Shown here: piece by piece, positions 47,461 to 59,502 of the stretch
Layout of the letters: each line of letters starts with the position of its first letter
How positions within the stretch are numbered: position 1 is the first letter of the stretch
DNA from: Amycolatopsis benzoatilytica AK 16/65
GTDB taxonomy: Bacteria > Actinomycetota > Actinomycetes > Mycobacteriales > Pseudonocardiaceae
Direction of reading: 5' to 3'
DNA length: 64,000 nt
NCBI RefSeq assembly: GCF_000383915.1
Contig: NZ_KB912942.1
Coordinates: 938,506-1,002,505 of the forward strand
Translations under genes and position numbers: made by a program
The notes under the pieces: model-generated
What the model was told of the DNA's origin: nothing
Databases searched by the model: none
Seen by the model: only the letters and a program-made list of their open reading frames with translations

Positions 47461-48432
47461 TCAGCTCGCGGAGGCGAGTTCCCGCTTCTCCGCGGGCTCG
47501 AGCGAAGTCACCGGTCCGCGGTCTCGGGTGCCGGTCCACAGCACCGCGGTCGCCACGATCACCAATGCCGACCCCAGCACGTGGAAGGACACCATCGCCT
47601 CCGGGACGCCCAGCGCGTACTGCACGGTCCCGAGAACCCCTTGCAACAGCGCGATAATCCACACCCACGCGTACCGCTTCCACACGCTCTTCGGCGCGCC
47701 TACGCGCATCAGCGTCAGTCCGAACACCCCGAGCACGACCAGGTACGCGATCAGCAGCCCGCTGTGCACGCGCGCCAGCAGGTCGATCGGGACGTCCAGC
47801 CGGTGCGTGTTGATGTCGCCGCTGTGCGGGCCCGCGCCGGTGACGGTCGTGCCGGCGATCAGCACGGCCCACATCAGCACCGTCAGCAACACCAGCATCT
47901 GCCGGCCGATCGGCGGCACCAGCGGCTTGGCGGCCTCGTCGCCTTCGTTGAACGCCTTCAGCAGCACTACCGCCAGCCACACCAGCGGCGTGGACGCCAG
48001 GAAGTGGATCGCGACCGTCCACCACTCCAGCTTCGCGAGCACCGTGAACCCGCCGAGGACGGCTTGCAGCACGACGCCGCCGGGCATCGTCCAGGCGAGC
48101 TTCACCAGGCGGCGGCGCTCCGGGTGGTCGACCTGCACCCGCCACGCGGTGATGACCGCGAGCGCCGCGACCGCGATGACCACGCCGGTGAGCATCCGGT
48201 TGGAGAACTCGATCCACTGGTTGATCGCGGCGATCCCGTCGTGGTGCACCGGCACCAGACTGCTGCCGATGCACTTCGGCCAGGTGTTGCAGCCGAGGCC
48301 GGACCCGGTGACCCGGACGACCGACCCGGTCACGCCGATCCCGGCCTGCGCGACGATGGCGGCGATCGCGACGGCCCGCTGGACCGACGCGGACGGATAC
48401 GGCAGGCGCGCGATCAAACTGCTGAGGGACAC
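47461..48432 (-). CDS. ctaA: Haem A synthase
   Basis: 323-residue eight-helix membrane protein converting haem O to haem A. GIGVTGSVVRVTGSGLGCNTWPKC carries the usual Cys pair region (quoted in two halves in the family), HHDGIAAINQWIEFSNRMLTG and GPHSGDINTHRLD hold haem-ligand His, and AVHF-type helix IHFLASTPLVWLAV plus VSFHVLGSALVI the others. GTG 48432 fits a leaderless TACTCT; an upstream reading to 48495 adds non-conserved residues. Confidence 0.94.
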   Translation of the reverse strand: MSLSSLIARLPYPSASVQRAVAIAAIVAQAGIGVTGSVVRVTGSGLGCNTWPKCIGSSLVPVHHDGIAAINQWIEFSNRMLTGVVIAVAALAVITAWRVQVDHPERRRLVKLAWTMPGGVVLQAVLGGFTVLAKLEWWTVAIHFLASTPLVWLAVVLLKAFNEGDEAAKPLVPPIGRQMLVLLTVLMWAVLIAGTTVTGAGPHSGDINTHRLDVPIDLLARVHSGLLIAYLVVLGVFGLTLMRVGAPKSVWKRYAWVWIIALLQGVLGTVQYALGVPEAMVSFHVLGSALVIVATAVLWTGTRDRGPVTSLEPAEKRELASAS

Positions 48433-48438
48433 AGGGAA

Positions 48439-48444
48439 AGAGTA
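48439..48444 (-). promoter_or_regulatory. -10 hexamer TACTCT of ctaA (leaderless)
   Basis: On the minus strand TACTCT ends 6 nt before the GTG. Confidence 0.45.
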
Positions 48445-48521
48445 CTCGCGCGCATTACCGCGGCGGTTTCCGCATTGGTGCGACGGCCGCCACACCAGGG
48501 ATTTCTCCGCCGGCGCGAGAA

Positions 48522-48575
48522 GTCGGTGAAGGGCCTCTTGCGGGAATTCAAGTCCCGCATGAGGCCCTTCACGGA
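48522..48575. repeat. Family A hairpin repeat, copy A5
   Basis: Outer arms as in A3, but inner arms differ (GGGCCTCTTGCGGGA with TCCCGCATGAGGCCC) and still pair apart from one mismatch. Between two minus-strand genes. Confidence 0.9.
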
Positions 48576-48583
48576 AAAATGTG

Positions 48584-49372
48584 TCAGGTGAGTTTGGTGG
48601 TGCGGGTGGCCGCCGCGCCCGCTACCGCGGCCCAGGCGACGAGTACCGCGGCGTCCGCGAACGGGAACTGTCCGTCCACCAAAGCCGAGCGCATGCCTTC
48701 CGCGAGCGCGCCGGACGGCAGCAGCTCCACCAGGAACCCGATTCCGGACGGCAGTGCGGACGGTGCCAGCAGGATCCCGCCGGCCAGCAACAACACGAAC
48801 CAGACGATGTTCGCCAGCGCCAGCACCGCTTCGGCCCGCAGCGCGCCGCCCAGCAGCACGCCGAGCGCGCCGAACGCCAGTGTCCCGAGCACCAGCAGCA
48901 CGATCGCCGAGCCGAGTCCGGCCGGCGACGGCGACCAGCCCAGGAAGGCCGCCACCACGCCGAGCACCACGGACTGCAGCAGCACCACGACGAGCGCTGC
49001 CACCAGCCGCCCGGCCACGAGCAGCCAGCGCGGCAGCGCGGTCGCGGAAAGCCGCTTCAGCACGCCGTACCGGCGGTCGAAACCGAGCGCGATGGCCTGT
49101 CCGGTGAACGCCGAGGACATCACCGCCAGCGCGAGGATCCTCGGCGTCATCCAGTCCACTTTGGACGTCGCACCGAGCTGGCTGGCGGGCAGGATGTTCA
49201 GTTCGCTCAACCCGATCAGCAGGGCGAGCGGGATGATCAGGGTGAGCAGCAGCTGCTCGCCGTGGCGCAGGGTCAGCGCGGCCTCGACCCGGGCGTGCGT
49301 GCGCAGCATCCGGCCGAGCGACCCGCGGCCGGGCGCGGGGGTGAAAGTGCCTGCCGGGAACGGAGAACTCAT
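48584..49372 (-). CDS. ABC-2 type transporter permease
   Basis: 262 residues, six membrane helices, ABC2-membrane fold (TLRHGEQLLLTLIIPLALL, FDRRYGVLKRLSATALPRW, LLPSGALAEGMR). The ATG overlaps the stop of the ATPase gene, so they form one exporter. Located between ctaA and mptB as in mycobacteria. Substrate unknown; a link to cytochrome or cell-envelope assembly is only positional. Confidence 0.9.
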   Translation of the reverse strand: MSSPFPAGTFTPAPGRGSLGRMLRTHARVEAALTLRHGEQLLLTLIIPLALLIGLSELNILPASQLGATSKVDWMTPRILALAVMSSAFTGQAIALGFDRRYGVLKRLSATALPRWLLVAGRLVAALVVVLLQSVVLGVVAAFLGWSPSPAGLGSAIVLLVLGTLAFGALGVLLGGALRAEAVLALANIVWFVLLLAGGILLAPSALPSGIGFLVELLPSGALAEGMRSALVDGQFPFADAAVLVAWAAVAGAAATRTTKLT

Positions 49373-50295
49373 GCGCGCAATTCCCGTCCGGTGAGTTCGA
49401 GGAAGACTTCTTCGAGCGTCCGCCGCCCGACTTGCAGCTGTTCGGGCAGTACGCCCTGTTGTGCGCACCACGCGGTGACCGCCGACACCACTTGCGGGTC
49501 GACGGCGCCCTCCACGAGATACGAGCCGGGCGCGGACTCGGAGACGTGATAGCCCTCCGGCAACGCGGCTTCGAGCAGCGTGGTGTCGAGTCTGGTGCGG
49601 GCGCGGAAGCGCAGCTGCGCCGCTTCGCCCGATTCCAGCGTCAGCGAATGCGGCGTGCCTTGGACGACGACCTTGCCGTGGTCCACGATCACCACCTGGT
49701 CGGCGAGCGTCTCCGCTTCCTCCATCAGGTGCGTGGTGAGCAGCACGCTCACGCCGTCCGCGCGCAGCGCCGCGAGCAGGTCCCAGACCAGCCGCCGCGC
49801 CTGCGGGTCCATGCCGGCGGTGGGCTCGTCGAGGAACACCAGCTCGGGGCGGCCGACCAGCGCGCAGGCCAGCGAAAGGCGTTGCTGCTGCCCGCCGGAG
49901 AGCCGTTTGAACGGGGTCCGCTTCGCGCTCGACAGCCCGAGCACGTCGAGCAGCCACGCGGGATCGTGCGGATGGGCGGCGCAGGAAGCGACCAGCCGCA
50001 GCATTTCCTCGGCGCGCACGCCCGGGTACGCGCCGCCGCCCTGCGGCATGATGCCGACCCGCGGGCGCAGCTGGGCGCTCTGGGAGACCGGATCGAGGCC
50101 GAGCACGCGCACCTGGCCCGCGTCAGGACGGCGGAATCCTTCGCAAACCTCGACAGTAGTGGTTTTTCCGGCGCCGTTCGGCCCGAGCAGGGCCAGCAGG
50201 GAACCGCGCTCCATGCGCAGGTCGAGACCGTCGACTGCGGTGGTGGAGCCGTAGCTTTTCACCAGGCCGGTGATCTCGACGGCGGGGTTGTCCAC
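49369..50295 (-). CDS. ABC transporter ATP-binding protein
   Basis: 308 residues. Walker A LLGPNGAGKTTT, Q-loop IMPQGGGAYPGV, signature LSGGQQQRLSLACALV, Walker B LVFLDEPTAGMD, switch TTHLMEEAE, and a ~75-residue C-terminal extension (DUF4162-like). DrrA/CcmA-type exporter ATPase. GTG start. Coupled to the downstream permease. Confidence 0.94.
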   Translation of the reverse strand: MDNPAVEITGLVKSYGSTTAVDGLDLRMERGSLLALLGPNGAGKTTTVEVCEGFRRPDAGQVRVLGLDPVSQSAQLRPRVGIMPQGGGAYPGVRAEEMLRLVASCAAHPHDPAWLLDVLGLSSAKRTPFKRLSGGQQQRLSLACALVGRPELVFLDEPTAGMDPQARRLVWDLLAALRADGVSVLLTTHLMEEAETLADQVVIVDHGKVVVQGTPHSLTLESGEAAQLRFRARTRLDTTLLEAALPEGYHVSESAPGSYLVEGAVDPQVVSAVTAWCAQQGVLPEQLQVGRRTLEEVFLELTGRELRA

Positions 50296-50301
50296 AACGG
50301 T

Positions 50302-52005
50302 TCACGATACGACGTCCGCGGGCACGCGCGGTGCCGGGGACGCCGGACGTGTTCTCGACAACAGCAGCGGCGAAAGCTTGTACACGATCGCGAGCCCGCC
50401 GAGGGTCACCAAAGCGGCCGCGCCGTAGGCCCACGGCAGCACGTAGGAGCGCCCGGCGAAGGTGTCGCCGGTGGGCGGCAGCAGGAACGGCAGCCCGGCG
50501 CTGACCACGGTCGCCAGAACCCAGAACCGCGAGGTGCCGGCCGCCGCGGCGAGCGGGATGACTGCCCACAGCAGGTACCACGGCTGGAGGCTGATCTGCA
50601 GGATCATCGCCATCCCGAGCGAGACGCCGAGGCCGATGATCGGCCGGTAGCGCCAGTTGAAGCTGGCCCACAGGAACTTGAACGTGACGACCGCGGTCAG
50701 CACGTTGCCGAGCACGCCGAAGATCGGCACCAGGGAGTCGGTGTGGTTGCCGAGCCCGAGCGCGATGCCGAGCACGCCGGCCAGGTTCGCCGCCTCGGCG
50801 GTCGGGGAGATCCACGACCGGACCAGGCCCGGCGTGCTGAGCGTGGTGCCGACCCAGCCGAAGCCGAGCCCGGTGCCGAAGCAGATGCCGACCAGGACGA
50901 CCGCGAACAGCAGCGCCATCGGCGCGCCCGCCCGGAACAGGTCCTTCAGCCGGCCGTGCCATCTGCGCGCCACCATCACCGAAAGGAACGGCAGCGCGAG
51001 CACGGCGGGGACCTTGATGGTGGCGCCAACGGTGATGACCACGACGGCCAGCGCGATGTAGAGCAGCTCGCCCTTCGCCAGCGGCGGCGGGCGGTCGCCC
51101 TGCACCCGCATCGGCAGCTTCCGGATGCCGAGCTCCAGCCCGGCCACCATCAGGCCGATGGCCAGCGAGTCGTTGTGCGCGCCGGCGACGAAGTGGAAGA
51201 TCAGCAGCGGGTTGGCCCCGCCGAGCCACAGCGCGGTGGCCGGCGGCACGCCGAACCGCTTGGCCAGCCGCGGCAGTGCCCACACGATCAGGATCACGCC
51301 GATCAGCGCCAGGCCGCGCTGGAGCAGCACGCCGACCACGATGTTGTTGCCGCCTACCGGCGCCAGCCAGCCGCCGAGCCGCAGCAGCAGCGGGCCGTAC
51401 GGGGCGGGCGTCTCGCGCCAGATGTTGGTGACCCCGGAAGTGAGCGGGTCGGCCACGCCGAGCGCTTGCGCCGGACCGAGCTGGTACGGGTCCATGCCGC
51501 GGTGCACGATCTCGCTCTGCGCGAGGTAGCTGTACACGTCGCGGGAGAACAGCGGCGGGATCACCAGCAGCGGCGCGACCCACATCGCGATGGTGCGGGC
51601 GAGCTGGCCGCTGGTGGCGGTGCGCGCGCTGGCCGGGCGGGCGAACCGGCCGAGCATGAGCCAGCTCAGCACCAGGATGCCCATGCCGGAGAAGGCGATC
51701 GCCAGCGACACTGTCGGGATCCGGGTGAACAGCCGCAGCACCGGCAGCTCCTGCACCGGGTTGATCACCGGCGCGGCTCCGGCTCCGAGCGAGCCGAGCG
51801 CGAGGAACAGCGAGCCGACGGTGCCGAACCGGCGGACCACGTCGAGGCCGCGGCGCTCGGCGCCGTCCAGCGGCTCGCCACGGCGCGGGCGGACCGCGGC
51901 GGGCACCCTGCCGGAGGCTTCCGGAGCAGGCGTCGGGGCGGTCGTGGGGTTGCCGGATCCGTCCGGTTCCGGTGCCCGCTTCTCGGGGTGCTCGCCGACT
52001 GCCAC
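50302..52005 (-). CDS. mptB: Polyprenol-phosphomannose-dependent alpha-1,6-mannosyltransferase MptB-like
   Basis: 567 residues, GT-C type glycosyltransferase with ~12-13 membrane helices. MptB starts the alpha-1,6-mannan backbone of lipomannan in the outer leaflet. After a disordered, Pro-rich cytoplasmic N-terminus comes the first-loop catalytic region LFSRDVYSYLAQSEIVHRGMDPY with its Asp (quoted in part), TPAPYGPLLLRLGGWL, GGANPLLIFHFVAGAHNDSLAIG (split), and QPWYLLWAVIPL. GTG 52005 fits a leaderless TACGCT; starting further upstream would translate part of repeat A6. The context mptB-sufR matches mycobacteria. Confidence 0.9.
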   Translation of the reverse strand: MAVGEHPEKRAPEPDGSGNPTTAPTPAPEASGRVPAAVRPRRGEPLDGAERRGLDVVRRFGTVGSLFLALGSLGAGAAPVINPVQELPVLRLFTRIPTVSLAIAFSGMGILVLSWLMLGRFARPASARTATSGQLARTIAMWVAPLLVIPPLFSRDVYSYLAQSEIVHRGMDPYQLGPAQALGVADPLTSGVTNIWRETPAPYGPLLLRLGGWLAPVGGNNIVVGVLLQRGLALIGVILIVWALPRLAKRFGVPPATALWLGGANPLLIFHFVAGAHNDSLAIGLMVAGLELGIRKLPMRVQGDRPPPLAKGELLYIALAVVVITVGATIKVPAVLALPFLSVMVARRWHGRLKDLFRAGAPMALLFAVVLVGICFGTGLGFGWVGTTLSTPGLVRSWISPTAEAANLAGVLGIALGLGNHTDSLVPIFGVLGNVLTAVVTFKFLWASFNWRYRPIIGLGVSLGMAMILQISLQPWYLLWAVIPLAAAAGTSRFWVLATVVSAGLPFLLPPTGDTFAGRSYVLPWAYGAAALVTLGGLAIVYKLSPLLLSRTRPASPAPRVPADVVS

Positions 52006-52012
52006 GTCCGGA

Positions 52013-52018
52013 AGCGTA
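52013..52018 (-). promoter_or_regulatory. -10 hexamer TACGCT of mptB (leaderless)
   Basis: On the minus strand TACGCT ends 7 nt before the GTG. Confidence 0.45.
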
Positions 52019-52048
52019 TCGAGCGTGCCGGCTGCCCGGGGCTGGGAC

Positions 52049-52103
52049 GTCCGTGAAGGGAACATCGAGGGATTCAGAGTCCCTCGATGTTCCCTTCACG
52101 GAC
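52049..52103. repeat. Family A hairpin repeat, copy A6
   Basis: 55 bp with perfect 24-bp arms around TTCAGAG. Inner arms (AACATCGAGGGA / TCCCTCGATGTT) differ from A3 yet pair fully, so changes are compensated. In the divergent mptB/sufR region. Confidence 0.95.
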
Positions 52104-52185
52104 TTGCCCGACGACCGGCTCGGGTGCCAAGGGTGAGCCGGGTCACTGCGGAACGCCCCGCCTTTGCCCCTCGGCCGGAAATAAG

Positions 52186-52201
52186 ACACACTTGTGTTGT
52201 G
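52186..52201 (+). promoter_or_regulatory. Candidate SufR operator overlapping the sufR start
   Basis: ACACA-CT-TGTGT palindrome directly before the GTG, in an AT-rich patch. Similar in half-sites to the ACACT...TGTGA element described for mycobacterial SufR, supporting autoregulation of the suf operon. Confidence 0.55.
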
Positions 52202-53050
52202 AAAAACGTCGGAAGCACGTCCGGGGAGTACGGCAACCTGCCGCACGCCGCGGTTTCCGATGTCCCGGTGCAGGTCAGCGCGGTGAACGTAGCCGAGGGC
52301 CGCACCCGGCACGAGGTCGCCCGGCTGCTGCTGGAACAGGGCCCGATGACCGCCGCGGTGGTAGCCGAGCAGCTCGGCATCAGCCCGACGGCGATCCGGC
52401 GGCACCTCGACGCGCTGCAGGCCGACGGCGAGGCCGAAACCCGCGACGCTCCGCGCCGAGGACCGCGCGGGCGCGGCCGGCCGGCCAAGCTGTTCCTGCT
52501 CACCGAAGCGGGCCGGGCCCGGTTCGGGCACGCCTACGACGACCTGGCGGTGTCCGCCATCCGCTTCCTCGCCGAGCACGCCGGGCCGGACGCGGTGCGC
52601 GCGTTCGCCGAGCGCCGGGTCGAAGGGCTGATCGGCCCGCACCGCCAGGCCATCACCGGATCGGATGATCCGGTGGAGCGCGCCGAGGCCCTGGCCGTCG
52701 CGCTCAGCCGCGAGGGCTACGCTGCCTCGACCCGCCAGGTCGGCGCGGGAGCCCCGGCCGCGCACGTCGGCGCGCAGCTGTGCCAGCACCACTGCCCGGT
52801 CGCGCACGTCGCCGCGGAGTTCCCGCAGCTGTGCGAGGCCGAGACGGAAGCCTTCGCCGAGCTGCTGGGCACCCATGTCCAGCGGCTGGCGACCATCGCA
52901 CGCGGAGACAACGCGTGCACCACACACGTACCCGCCGGACCGGCGAGTATCCCGGCCCATCCCGAGCCGGACCGCACGACGCCCCGAGAATCGGCCTCGC
53001 CGACCGACGGGCACGCACCACGGATCCCGAATGGAGGGAAACCCGCATGA
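52199..53050 (+). CDS. sufR: Iron-sulfur transcriptional regulator SufR
   Basis: 283 residues. N-terminal winged helix-turn-helix ([38 protein letters not shown] lies at ~36-72). The effector domain has four cysteines, Cys195-x3-Cys199-x12-Cys212-x27-Cys240 ([11 protein letters not shown]...QLCEAE...DNACTTH), expected to bind a 4Fe-4S cluster. Represses suf when clusters are sufficient. A Pro/Thr-rich tail of ~40 residues follows. The stop overlaps the sufB ATG (ATGA). GTG start, apparently leaderless. Confidence 0.92.
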   Translation: MKNVGSTSGEYGNLPHAAVSDVPVQVSAVNVAEGRTRHEVARLLLEQGPMTAAVVAEQLGISPTAIRRHLDALQADGEAETRDAPRRGPRGRGRPAKLFLLTEAGRARFGHAYDDLAVSAIRFLAEHAGPDAVRAFAERRVEGLIGPHRQAITGSDDPVERAEALAVALSREGYAASTRQVGAGAPAAHVGAQLCQHHCPVAHVAAEFPQLCEAETEAFAELLGTHVQRLATIARGDNACTTHVPAGPASIPAHPEPDRTTPRESASPTDGHAPRIPNGGKPA

Positions 53051-54495
53051 CTGCCGCTGCCGAGCAGCGCACTCCCACCACCGAGCCGTTGAGCCAGGAA
53101 GAGACCATCGCGTCCCTGGGCAACTACGCCTTCGGCTGGGCGGACTCCGACGAGGCGGGCGCCATCGCCCGTCGCGGACTGAACGAGGACGTCGTCCTCG
53201 ACATCTCCGCCAAGAAGTCCGAGCCCGAGTGGATGCGCGACGCCCGTTTGAAGGCGCTCAAGCTGTTCGACCTCAAGCCGATGCCGAACTGGGGCGCCGA
53301 CCTCTCGGGGATCGACTTCGACAACATCAAGTACTTCGTGCGGTCCACCGAGAAGCAGGCTGCCAGCTGGGAAGACCTGCCCGAGGACATCAAGAACACC
53401 TACGACAAGCTGGGCATCCCCGAGGCGGAGAAGCAGCGCCTCGTGGCCGGCGTCGCGGCGCAGTACGAGTCCGAGGTCGTCTACCACCAGATCCGCGAGG
53501 ACCTGGAGGAGCAGGGCGTCCTGTTCCTGGACACCGACTCCGCGCTCAAGCAGCACCCGGAGATCTTCCGGGAGCACTTCGGCTCGGTCATCCCGGCCGG
53601 CGACAACAAGTTCTCCGCGCTGAACACCGCGGTGTGGTCCGGCGGCTCGTTCATCTACGTGCCGAAGGGCGTGCACGTGGAGATCCCGCTGCAGGCGTAT
53701 TTCCGGATCAACACCGAGAACATGGGCCAGTTCGAGCGGACGCTGATCATCGTCGACGAGGGCGCCTACGTGCACTACGTCGAGGGCTGCACCGCGCCGA
53801 TCTACCAGTCCGACTCGCTGCACTCCGCGGTCGTCGAGATCATCGTGAAGAAGGGCGGCCGCTGCCGCTACACGACGATCCAGAACTGGTCGAACAACGT
53901 CTACAACCTGGTCACCAAGCGCGCCAAGTGCGAAGAGGGCGCGACCATGGAGTGGATCGACGGCAACATCGGCTCCAAGGTGACGATGAAGTACCCGTCG
54001 GTGTTCCTGATGGGCGAGCACGCCAAGGGCGAGGTCCTCTCGGTCGCGTTCGCGGGCGAGGGCCAGCACCAGGACGCCGGGGCCAAGATGGAGCACCTCG
54101 CGCCGCACACGTCCTCGACCATCGTGTCGAAGTCGGTGGCGCGCGGAGGCGGCCGCACCTCCTACCGCGGCCTGGTCAAGGTCGCGAAGCGGGCGCACCA
54201 CTCGCGTTCCAGCGTGGTCTGCGACGCCTTGCTGGTGGACACGATCTCGCGGTCGGACACGTACCCGTACGTGGACATCCGCAACGACGAGGTGTCCATG
54301 GGGCACGAAGCCACCGTGTCCAAGGTCAGCGAAGAGCAGCTGTTCTACCTGATGTCGCGCGGTCTCGACGAGGCCGAGGCGATGGCGATGATCGTGCGCG
54401 GGTTCGTCGAGCCCATCGCGCGCGAGCTGCCGATGGAGTACGCGCTCGAGCTGAACCGCCTGATCGAGCTCCAGATGGAAGGGTCCGTCGGCTGA
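53047..54495 (+). CDS. sufB: Fe-S cluster assembly protein SufB
   Basis: 482-residue scaffold of the SufBCD complex. [16 protein letters not shown] at the N-terminus, [24 protein letters not shown] (split), [20 protein letters not shown] with the conserved Cys, [40 protein letters not shown] at the C-terminus, split. No intein is present, unlike the M. tuberculosis homologue. Coupled to sufR; 2 bp before sufD. Confidence 0.96.
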   Translation: MTAAAEQRTPTTEPLSQEETIASLGNYAFGWADSDEAGAIARRGLNEDVVLDISAKKSEPEWMRDARLKALKLFDLKPMPNWGADLSGIDFDNIKYFVRSTEKQAASWEDLPEDIKNTYDKLGIPEAEKQRLVAGVAAQYESEVVYHQIREDLEEQGVLFLDTDSALKQHPEIFREHFGSVIPAGDNKFSALNTAVWSGGSFIYVPKGVHVEIPLQAYFRINTENMGQFERTLIIVDEGAYVHYVEGCTAPIYQSDSLHSAVVEIIVKKGGRCRYTTIQNWSNNVYNLVTKRAKCEEGATMEWIDGNIGSKVTMKYPSVFLMGEHAKGEVLSVAFAGEGQHQDAGAKMEHLAPHTSSTIVSKSVARGGGRTSYRGLVKVAKRAHHSRSSVVCDALLVDTISRSDTYPYVDIRNDEVSMGHEATVSKVSEEQLFYLMSRGLDEAEAMAMIVRGFVEPIARELPMEYALELNRLIELQMEGSVG

Positions 54496-54497
54496 CC

Positions 54498-55670
54498 ATG
54501 TCCGTGGCAGAGAACAATGTTTCGGAAGCCCTTCGCGAGGGGGCCGTCGTTCCGGCGGCCTCCCGCGCGGAGCGGTTCACTTCTTACGACGTCGAGGCGT
54601 TCGAGGTGCCTGGCGGCCGTGAGGAGAACTGGCGCTTCACGCCGATGAAGCGCCTCCGCGGGCTGCACGACGGCACCGCCGTCGCGTCCGGCGAGATCAC
54701 GCTGGAAGCTGACGCCGCGCCCGAGCTGAAGATCGAGACCGTCGGCCGCGACGACTCGCGGCTCGGCCAGGCCGGCGTGCCGAGCGACCGGATCGCCGCG
54801 CAGGCTTACTCGTCCTTCGCCAAGGCCACCGTCGTGACGGTGCCCAAGGAGACGAAGGCGTCCAAGCCGTCGGTGCTGCGCGTGCACGGCCCGGGCGAGG
54901 GCCAGGTGGCCTACGGGCACCTGCAGGTCCGTGCCGAGGCGTTCGCCGAAGCCGTGATCGTGCTCGACCACGTCGGCTCCGGCACCTACGCCGACAACGT
55001 CGAGTTCGTCATCGGCGACGGCGCCAAGGTCACCGTGGTCAGCGTGCAGGACTGGGCCGACGACGCGGTGCATGTCTCCGAACAGCACCTCAAGCTGGGC
55101 CGCGACGCGGCGCTGCGGCACACCGTGATCACCCTGGGCGGCGATCTGGTCCGCATCTCGCCGACCGCGACCTTCGCCGACAAGGGCGGCGACGTCGACA
55201 TGCTCGGCGTCTACTTCGCCGACGGAGGCCAGCACCAGGAGCACCGCCTCTTCGTCGACCACGCGGTGCCCAACTGCAAGTCGCGGGTGGGCTACAAGGG
55301 TGCGCTGCAGGGCGAGGGCGCGCACGCGGTGTGGATCGGCGACGTGCTGATCCGGGCCGCGGCCGAGTCCACCGACACCTACGAGTTCAACCGCAACCTG
55401 GTGCTCACGCCCGGGGCGCGCGCGGACTCGGTGCCGAACCTGGAAATCGAGACCGGCGAGATCGAAGGCGCCGGCCATGCGAGCGCGACGGGAAGGTTCG
55501 ACGACGAGCAGTTGTTCTACCTGCAGTCGCGCGGAATCGCCGAAGAAGCCGCCCGTCGACTGGTCGTGCGCGGGTTCTTCCACGAGATCCTGGTGAAGAT
55601 CGACGTTCCCGAGGTGCGCGAGCGCCTCGAAGCCGCGATCGAGGCCGAACTCGAAGCCGTCGGCGCCTGA
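54498..55670 (+). CDS. sufD: Fe-S cluster assembly protein SufD
   Basis: 390 residues, paralogue of SufB with the same beta-helical core: [18 protein letters not shown] near the N-terminus, VNFVIGDG-like [40 protein letters not shown] and the C-terminal [26 protein letters not shown] (split). Forms the SufBC2D complex. Confidence 0.95.
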   Translation: MSVAENNVSEALREGAVVPAASRAERFTSYDVEAFEVPGGREENWRFTPMKRLRGLHDGTAVASGEITLEADAAPELKIETVGRDDSRLGQAGVPSDRIAAQAYSSFAKATVVTVPKETKASKPSVLRVHGPGEGQVAYGHLQVRAEAFAEAVIVLDHVGSGTYADNVEFVIGDGAKVTVVSVQDWADDAVHVSEQHLKLGRDAALRHTVITLGGDLVRISPTATFADKGGDVDMLGVYFADGGQHQEHRLFVDHAVPNCKSRVGYKGALQGEGAHAVWIGDVLIRAAAESTDTYEFNRNLVLTPGARADSVPNLEIETGEIEGAGHASATGRFDDEQLFYLQSRGIAEEAARRLVVRGFFHEILVKIDVPEVRERLEAAIEAELEAVGA

Positions 55671-55702
55671 CGCCCTCCACCGCAGACTTTAGGAAACGAA
55701 GA

Positions 55703-56473
55703 ATGGCTACCCTGGAAATCAAGGACCTGCACGCCTCGGTCACCACCGACGAGGGCGCCAAGGAGATCCTCAAGGGCGTCAACCTGACCATCCGGTCCGG
55801 CGAGACGCACGCGATCATGGGCCCGAACGGCTCCGGCAAGTCCACCCTGTCCTACGCGATCGCCGGGCACCCGAAGTACACGGTGACCTCCGGCGAGGTG
55901 CTGCTGGACGGCGAGAACGTGCTCGAGATGAGCGTCGACGAGCGCGCCCGCGCCGGCCTCTTCCTCGCCATGCAGTACCCGGTCGAGGTCCCCGGCGTCT
56001 CGATGTCGAACTTCCTGCGCACCGCGGCCACCGCGGTCCGGGGCGAGGCGCCCAAGCTTCGCCACTGGGTCAAGGAGGTCAAGGAGGAGATGGGCAAGCT
56101 CGGCATCTCCCAGGAGTTCGCCGAGCGCTCGGTGAACGAGGGCTTCTCCGGCGGCGAGAAGAAGCGCCACGAGATCCTGCAGCTGGCGCTGCTCAAGCCG
56201 AAGTTCGCCATCCTCGACGAGACCGACTCCGGCCTGGACGTCGACGCGCTGCGCGTGGTGTCCGAGGGCGTCAACGAGTACAAGGCGGCAGCCGAGGTCG
56301 GCGTCATGCTGATCACGCACTACACCCGCATCCTGCGGCACATCACCCCGGACTTCGTGCACGTCTTCGCGGACGGGCGCATCGTCGAGTCCGGCGGTCG
56401 CGAGCTGGCCGACGAGCTGGAGGAGAACGGCTACGTCAAGTACGTCGGCTCCGCCGAGCCCGCCAAAGCCTGA
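55703..56473 (+). CDS. sufC: Fe-S cluster assembly ATPase SufC
   Basis: 256-residue ABC-type ATPase driving SufBCD. Walker [15 protein letters not shown], signature [14 protein letters not shown], Walker [17 protein letters not shown], switch [20 protein letters not shown] precedes the ATG. Confidence 0.97.
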   Translation: MATLEIKDLHASVTTDEGAKEILKGVNLTIRSGETHAIMGPNGSGKSTLSYAIAGHPKYTVTSGEVLLDGENVLEMSVDERARAGLFLAMQYPVEVPGVSMSNFLRTAATAVRGEAPKLRHWVKEVKEEMGKLGISQEFAERSVNEGFSGGEKKRHEILQLALLKPKFAILDETDSGLDVDALRVVSEGVNEYKAAAEVGVMLITHYTRILRHITPDFVHVFADGRIVESGGRELADELEENGYVKYVGSAEPAKA

Positions 56474-58265
<1,792 letters not shown>

Positions 58266-58269
<4 letters not shown>

Positions 58270-58661
58270 GCGAAGAGACGGCCACCGACCCGCGCGAGGG
58301 GCGCACCGCCGCGGACCTGCCCGAGCAGGCCGCCGTGCCCGCGGACGTCGCGAAGATCGAGGACATCGAAGAAGCGATGCGCGACGTCGTCGACCCGGAG
58401 CTGGGCATCAACGTCGTGGACCTCGGCCTGGTCTACGACATCCGGGTGGAGAGCGACAACACCGCGACGCTGGACATGACGCTCACGTCCGCGGCCTGCC
58501 CGCTCACCGACGTGATCGAGGACCAGACGTCGGCCGCGCTGACGTCCGGCGGCCTGGTCAGCGACTTCCGGATCAACTGGGTCTGGATGCCGCCGTGGGG
58601 CCCGGAGAAGATCACCGACGACGGCCGCGAGCAGCTGCGCGCGCTCGGGTTCACGGTCTGA
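58266..58661 (+). CDS. sufT: SufT-like DUF59 Fe-S assembly protein
   Basis: 131 residues, MIP18/DUF59 family acting in maturation or delivery of Fe-S clusters. AMRDVVDPELGINVVDLGLVYDIRVE (split) and MTLTSAACPLTDVIEDQ with the conserved Cys; WVWMPPWGPEKITDDGREQLRALGF ends the domain. Last gene of suf, ATGA overlap with sufU, then a terminator. Confidence 0.93.
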
Positions 58662-58673
58662 GAGTTTTCGCCG

Positions 58674-58705
58674 GAAGCCGCTCCCTGGTTCCAGGGGGCG
58701 GCTTC
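58674..58705 (+). terminator. Terminator of the suf operon
   Basis: 15-bp arms with one G-T pair and a 2-nt loop, starting 12 bp after the TGA, followed by TTCTC. Confidence 0.75.
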
Positions 58706-58778
58706 TTCTCGTCGGTGCGGGTGGATCCGTTCGGCCGGAGTGCCGGTTTTCGTCGGGGCTGGGTGCTATGACTGGTCC

Positions 58779-59201
58779 ATGAGCGAATCTGTTTCCGAAT
58801 CTGCGGACGTCGACGAGAGACCCAGCCGCGGCCTCGGCATCGCGTCGGTGTCGGTGGCCGCGGTGAGCCTGGTACTGGCCGGGTCGACCTGGATGGCCTG
58901 GCTGCTGGTCCGGCCCCGGGTGATCGGCGGGGAGATCTATCCGCTCGTCGCGCAGGTGTTCGTCCTGGTGCTCGGGGCGCTGTGGTTCGTGGCGCTGCTG
59001 GCCGGCGTCCTGGCGCTGGTCCTCGGCGTGACCGGGGGCGCCCGGCGGCGGTACGGCGGGCGCGGCGGCGACTTGGCGCGGATCGGTGCGTTGCTGGGTG
59101 CGTTGACGTTCGTAGTGGCACTGGCCGGCGCGGTCGCGTTCACCATTCAGCCGGACGCCACGCCGGTGTTCGCCGGGCACGCGGACTACTTGGGCCGGTA
59201 A
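58779..59201 (+). CDS. Small three-helix membrane protein
   Basis: 140 residues: acidic N-terminus (MSESVSESADVDERP), membrane helices at about 22-46, 58-84 and 102-122, a basic Gly-rich loop (GGARRRYGGRGGDLAR) between helices 2 and 3, and a short exterior tail. Unknown function; DUF4190-like layout. ATG preceded at 6 nt by TATGAC, an imperfect -10. Confidence 0.65.
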   Translation: MSESVSESADVDERPSRGLGIASVSVAAVSLVLAGSTWMAWLLVRPRVIGGEIYPLVAQVFVLVLGALWFVALLAGVLALVLGVTGGARRRYGGRGGDLARIGALLGALTFVVALAGAVAFTIQPDATPVFAGHADYLGR

Positions 59202-59502
59202 CGAGCGTCGGGAGCAGGCCTTCGGCCCAATGCTCGGCGGGTCGTTTCCGGCGGTGCCGTTCGCGGCTTCAGCCACCTGGTCCGGCTCTCGGGTTGGCGC
59301 GAACTCCGTCTGGGCTCGCGTGCGCGCCTGTCCTAAGCGCGAGCTGTCGCTTACCTCACCCGGTTCCCGGCCATCCCCTCGCTGGCTTACCGCCGCTTGC
59401 TCGAGATCCCGGCAGAGTCGTTGGCACGCTTCGGTTTTGACTCCTTCGGCGGGGATGGATCCCGGATCTCTGGTTCGGGCGGCGTCTGCTAGGGATTGCA
59501 CC
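59202..59502. other. Intergenic region before the permease
   Basis: 301 bp with no supported gene. TAGGGA at 59490-59495, 7 nt before the permease ATG, may be its -10. Confidence 0.4.
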
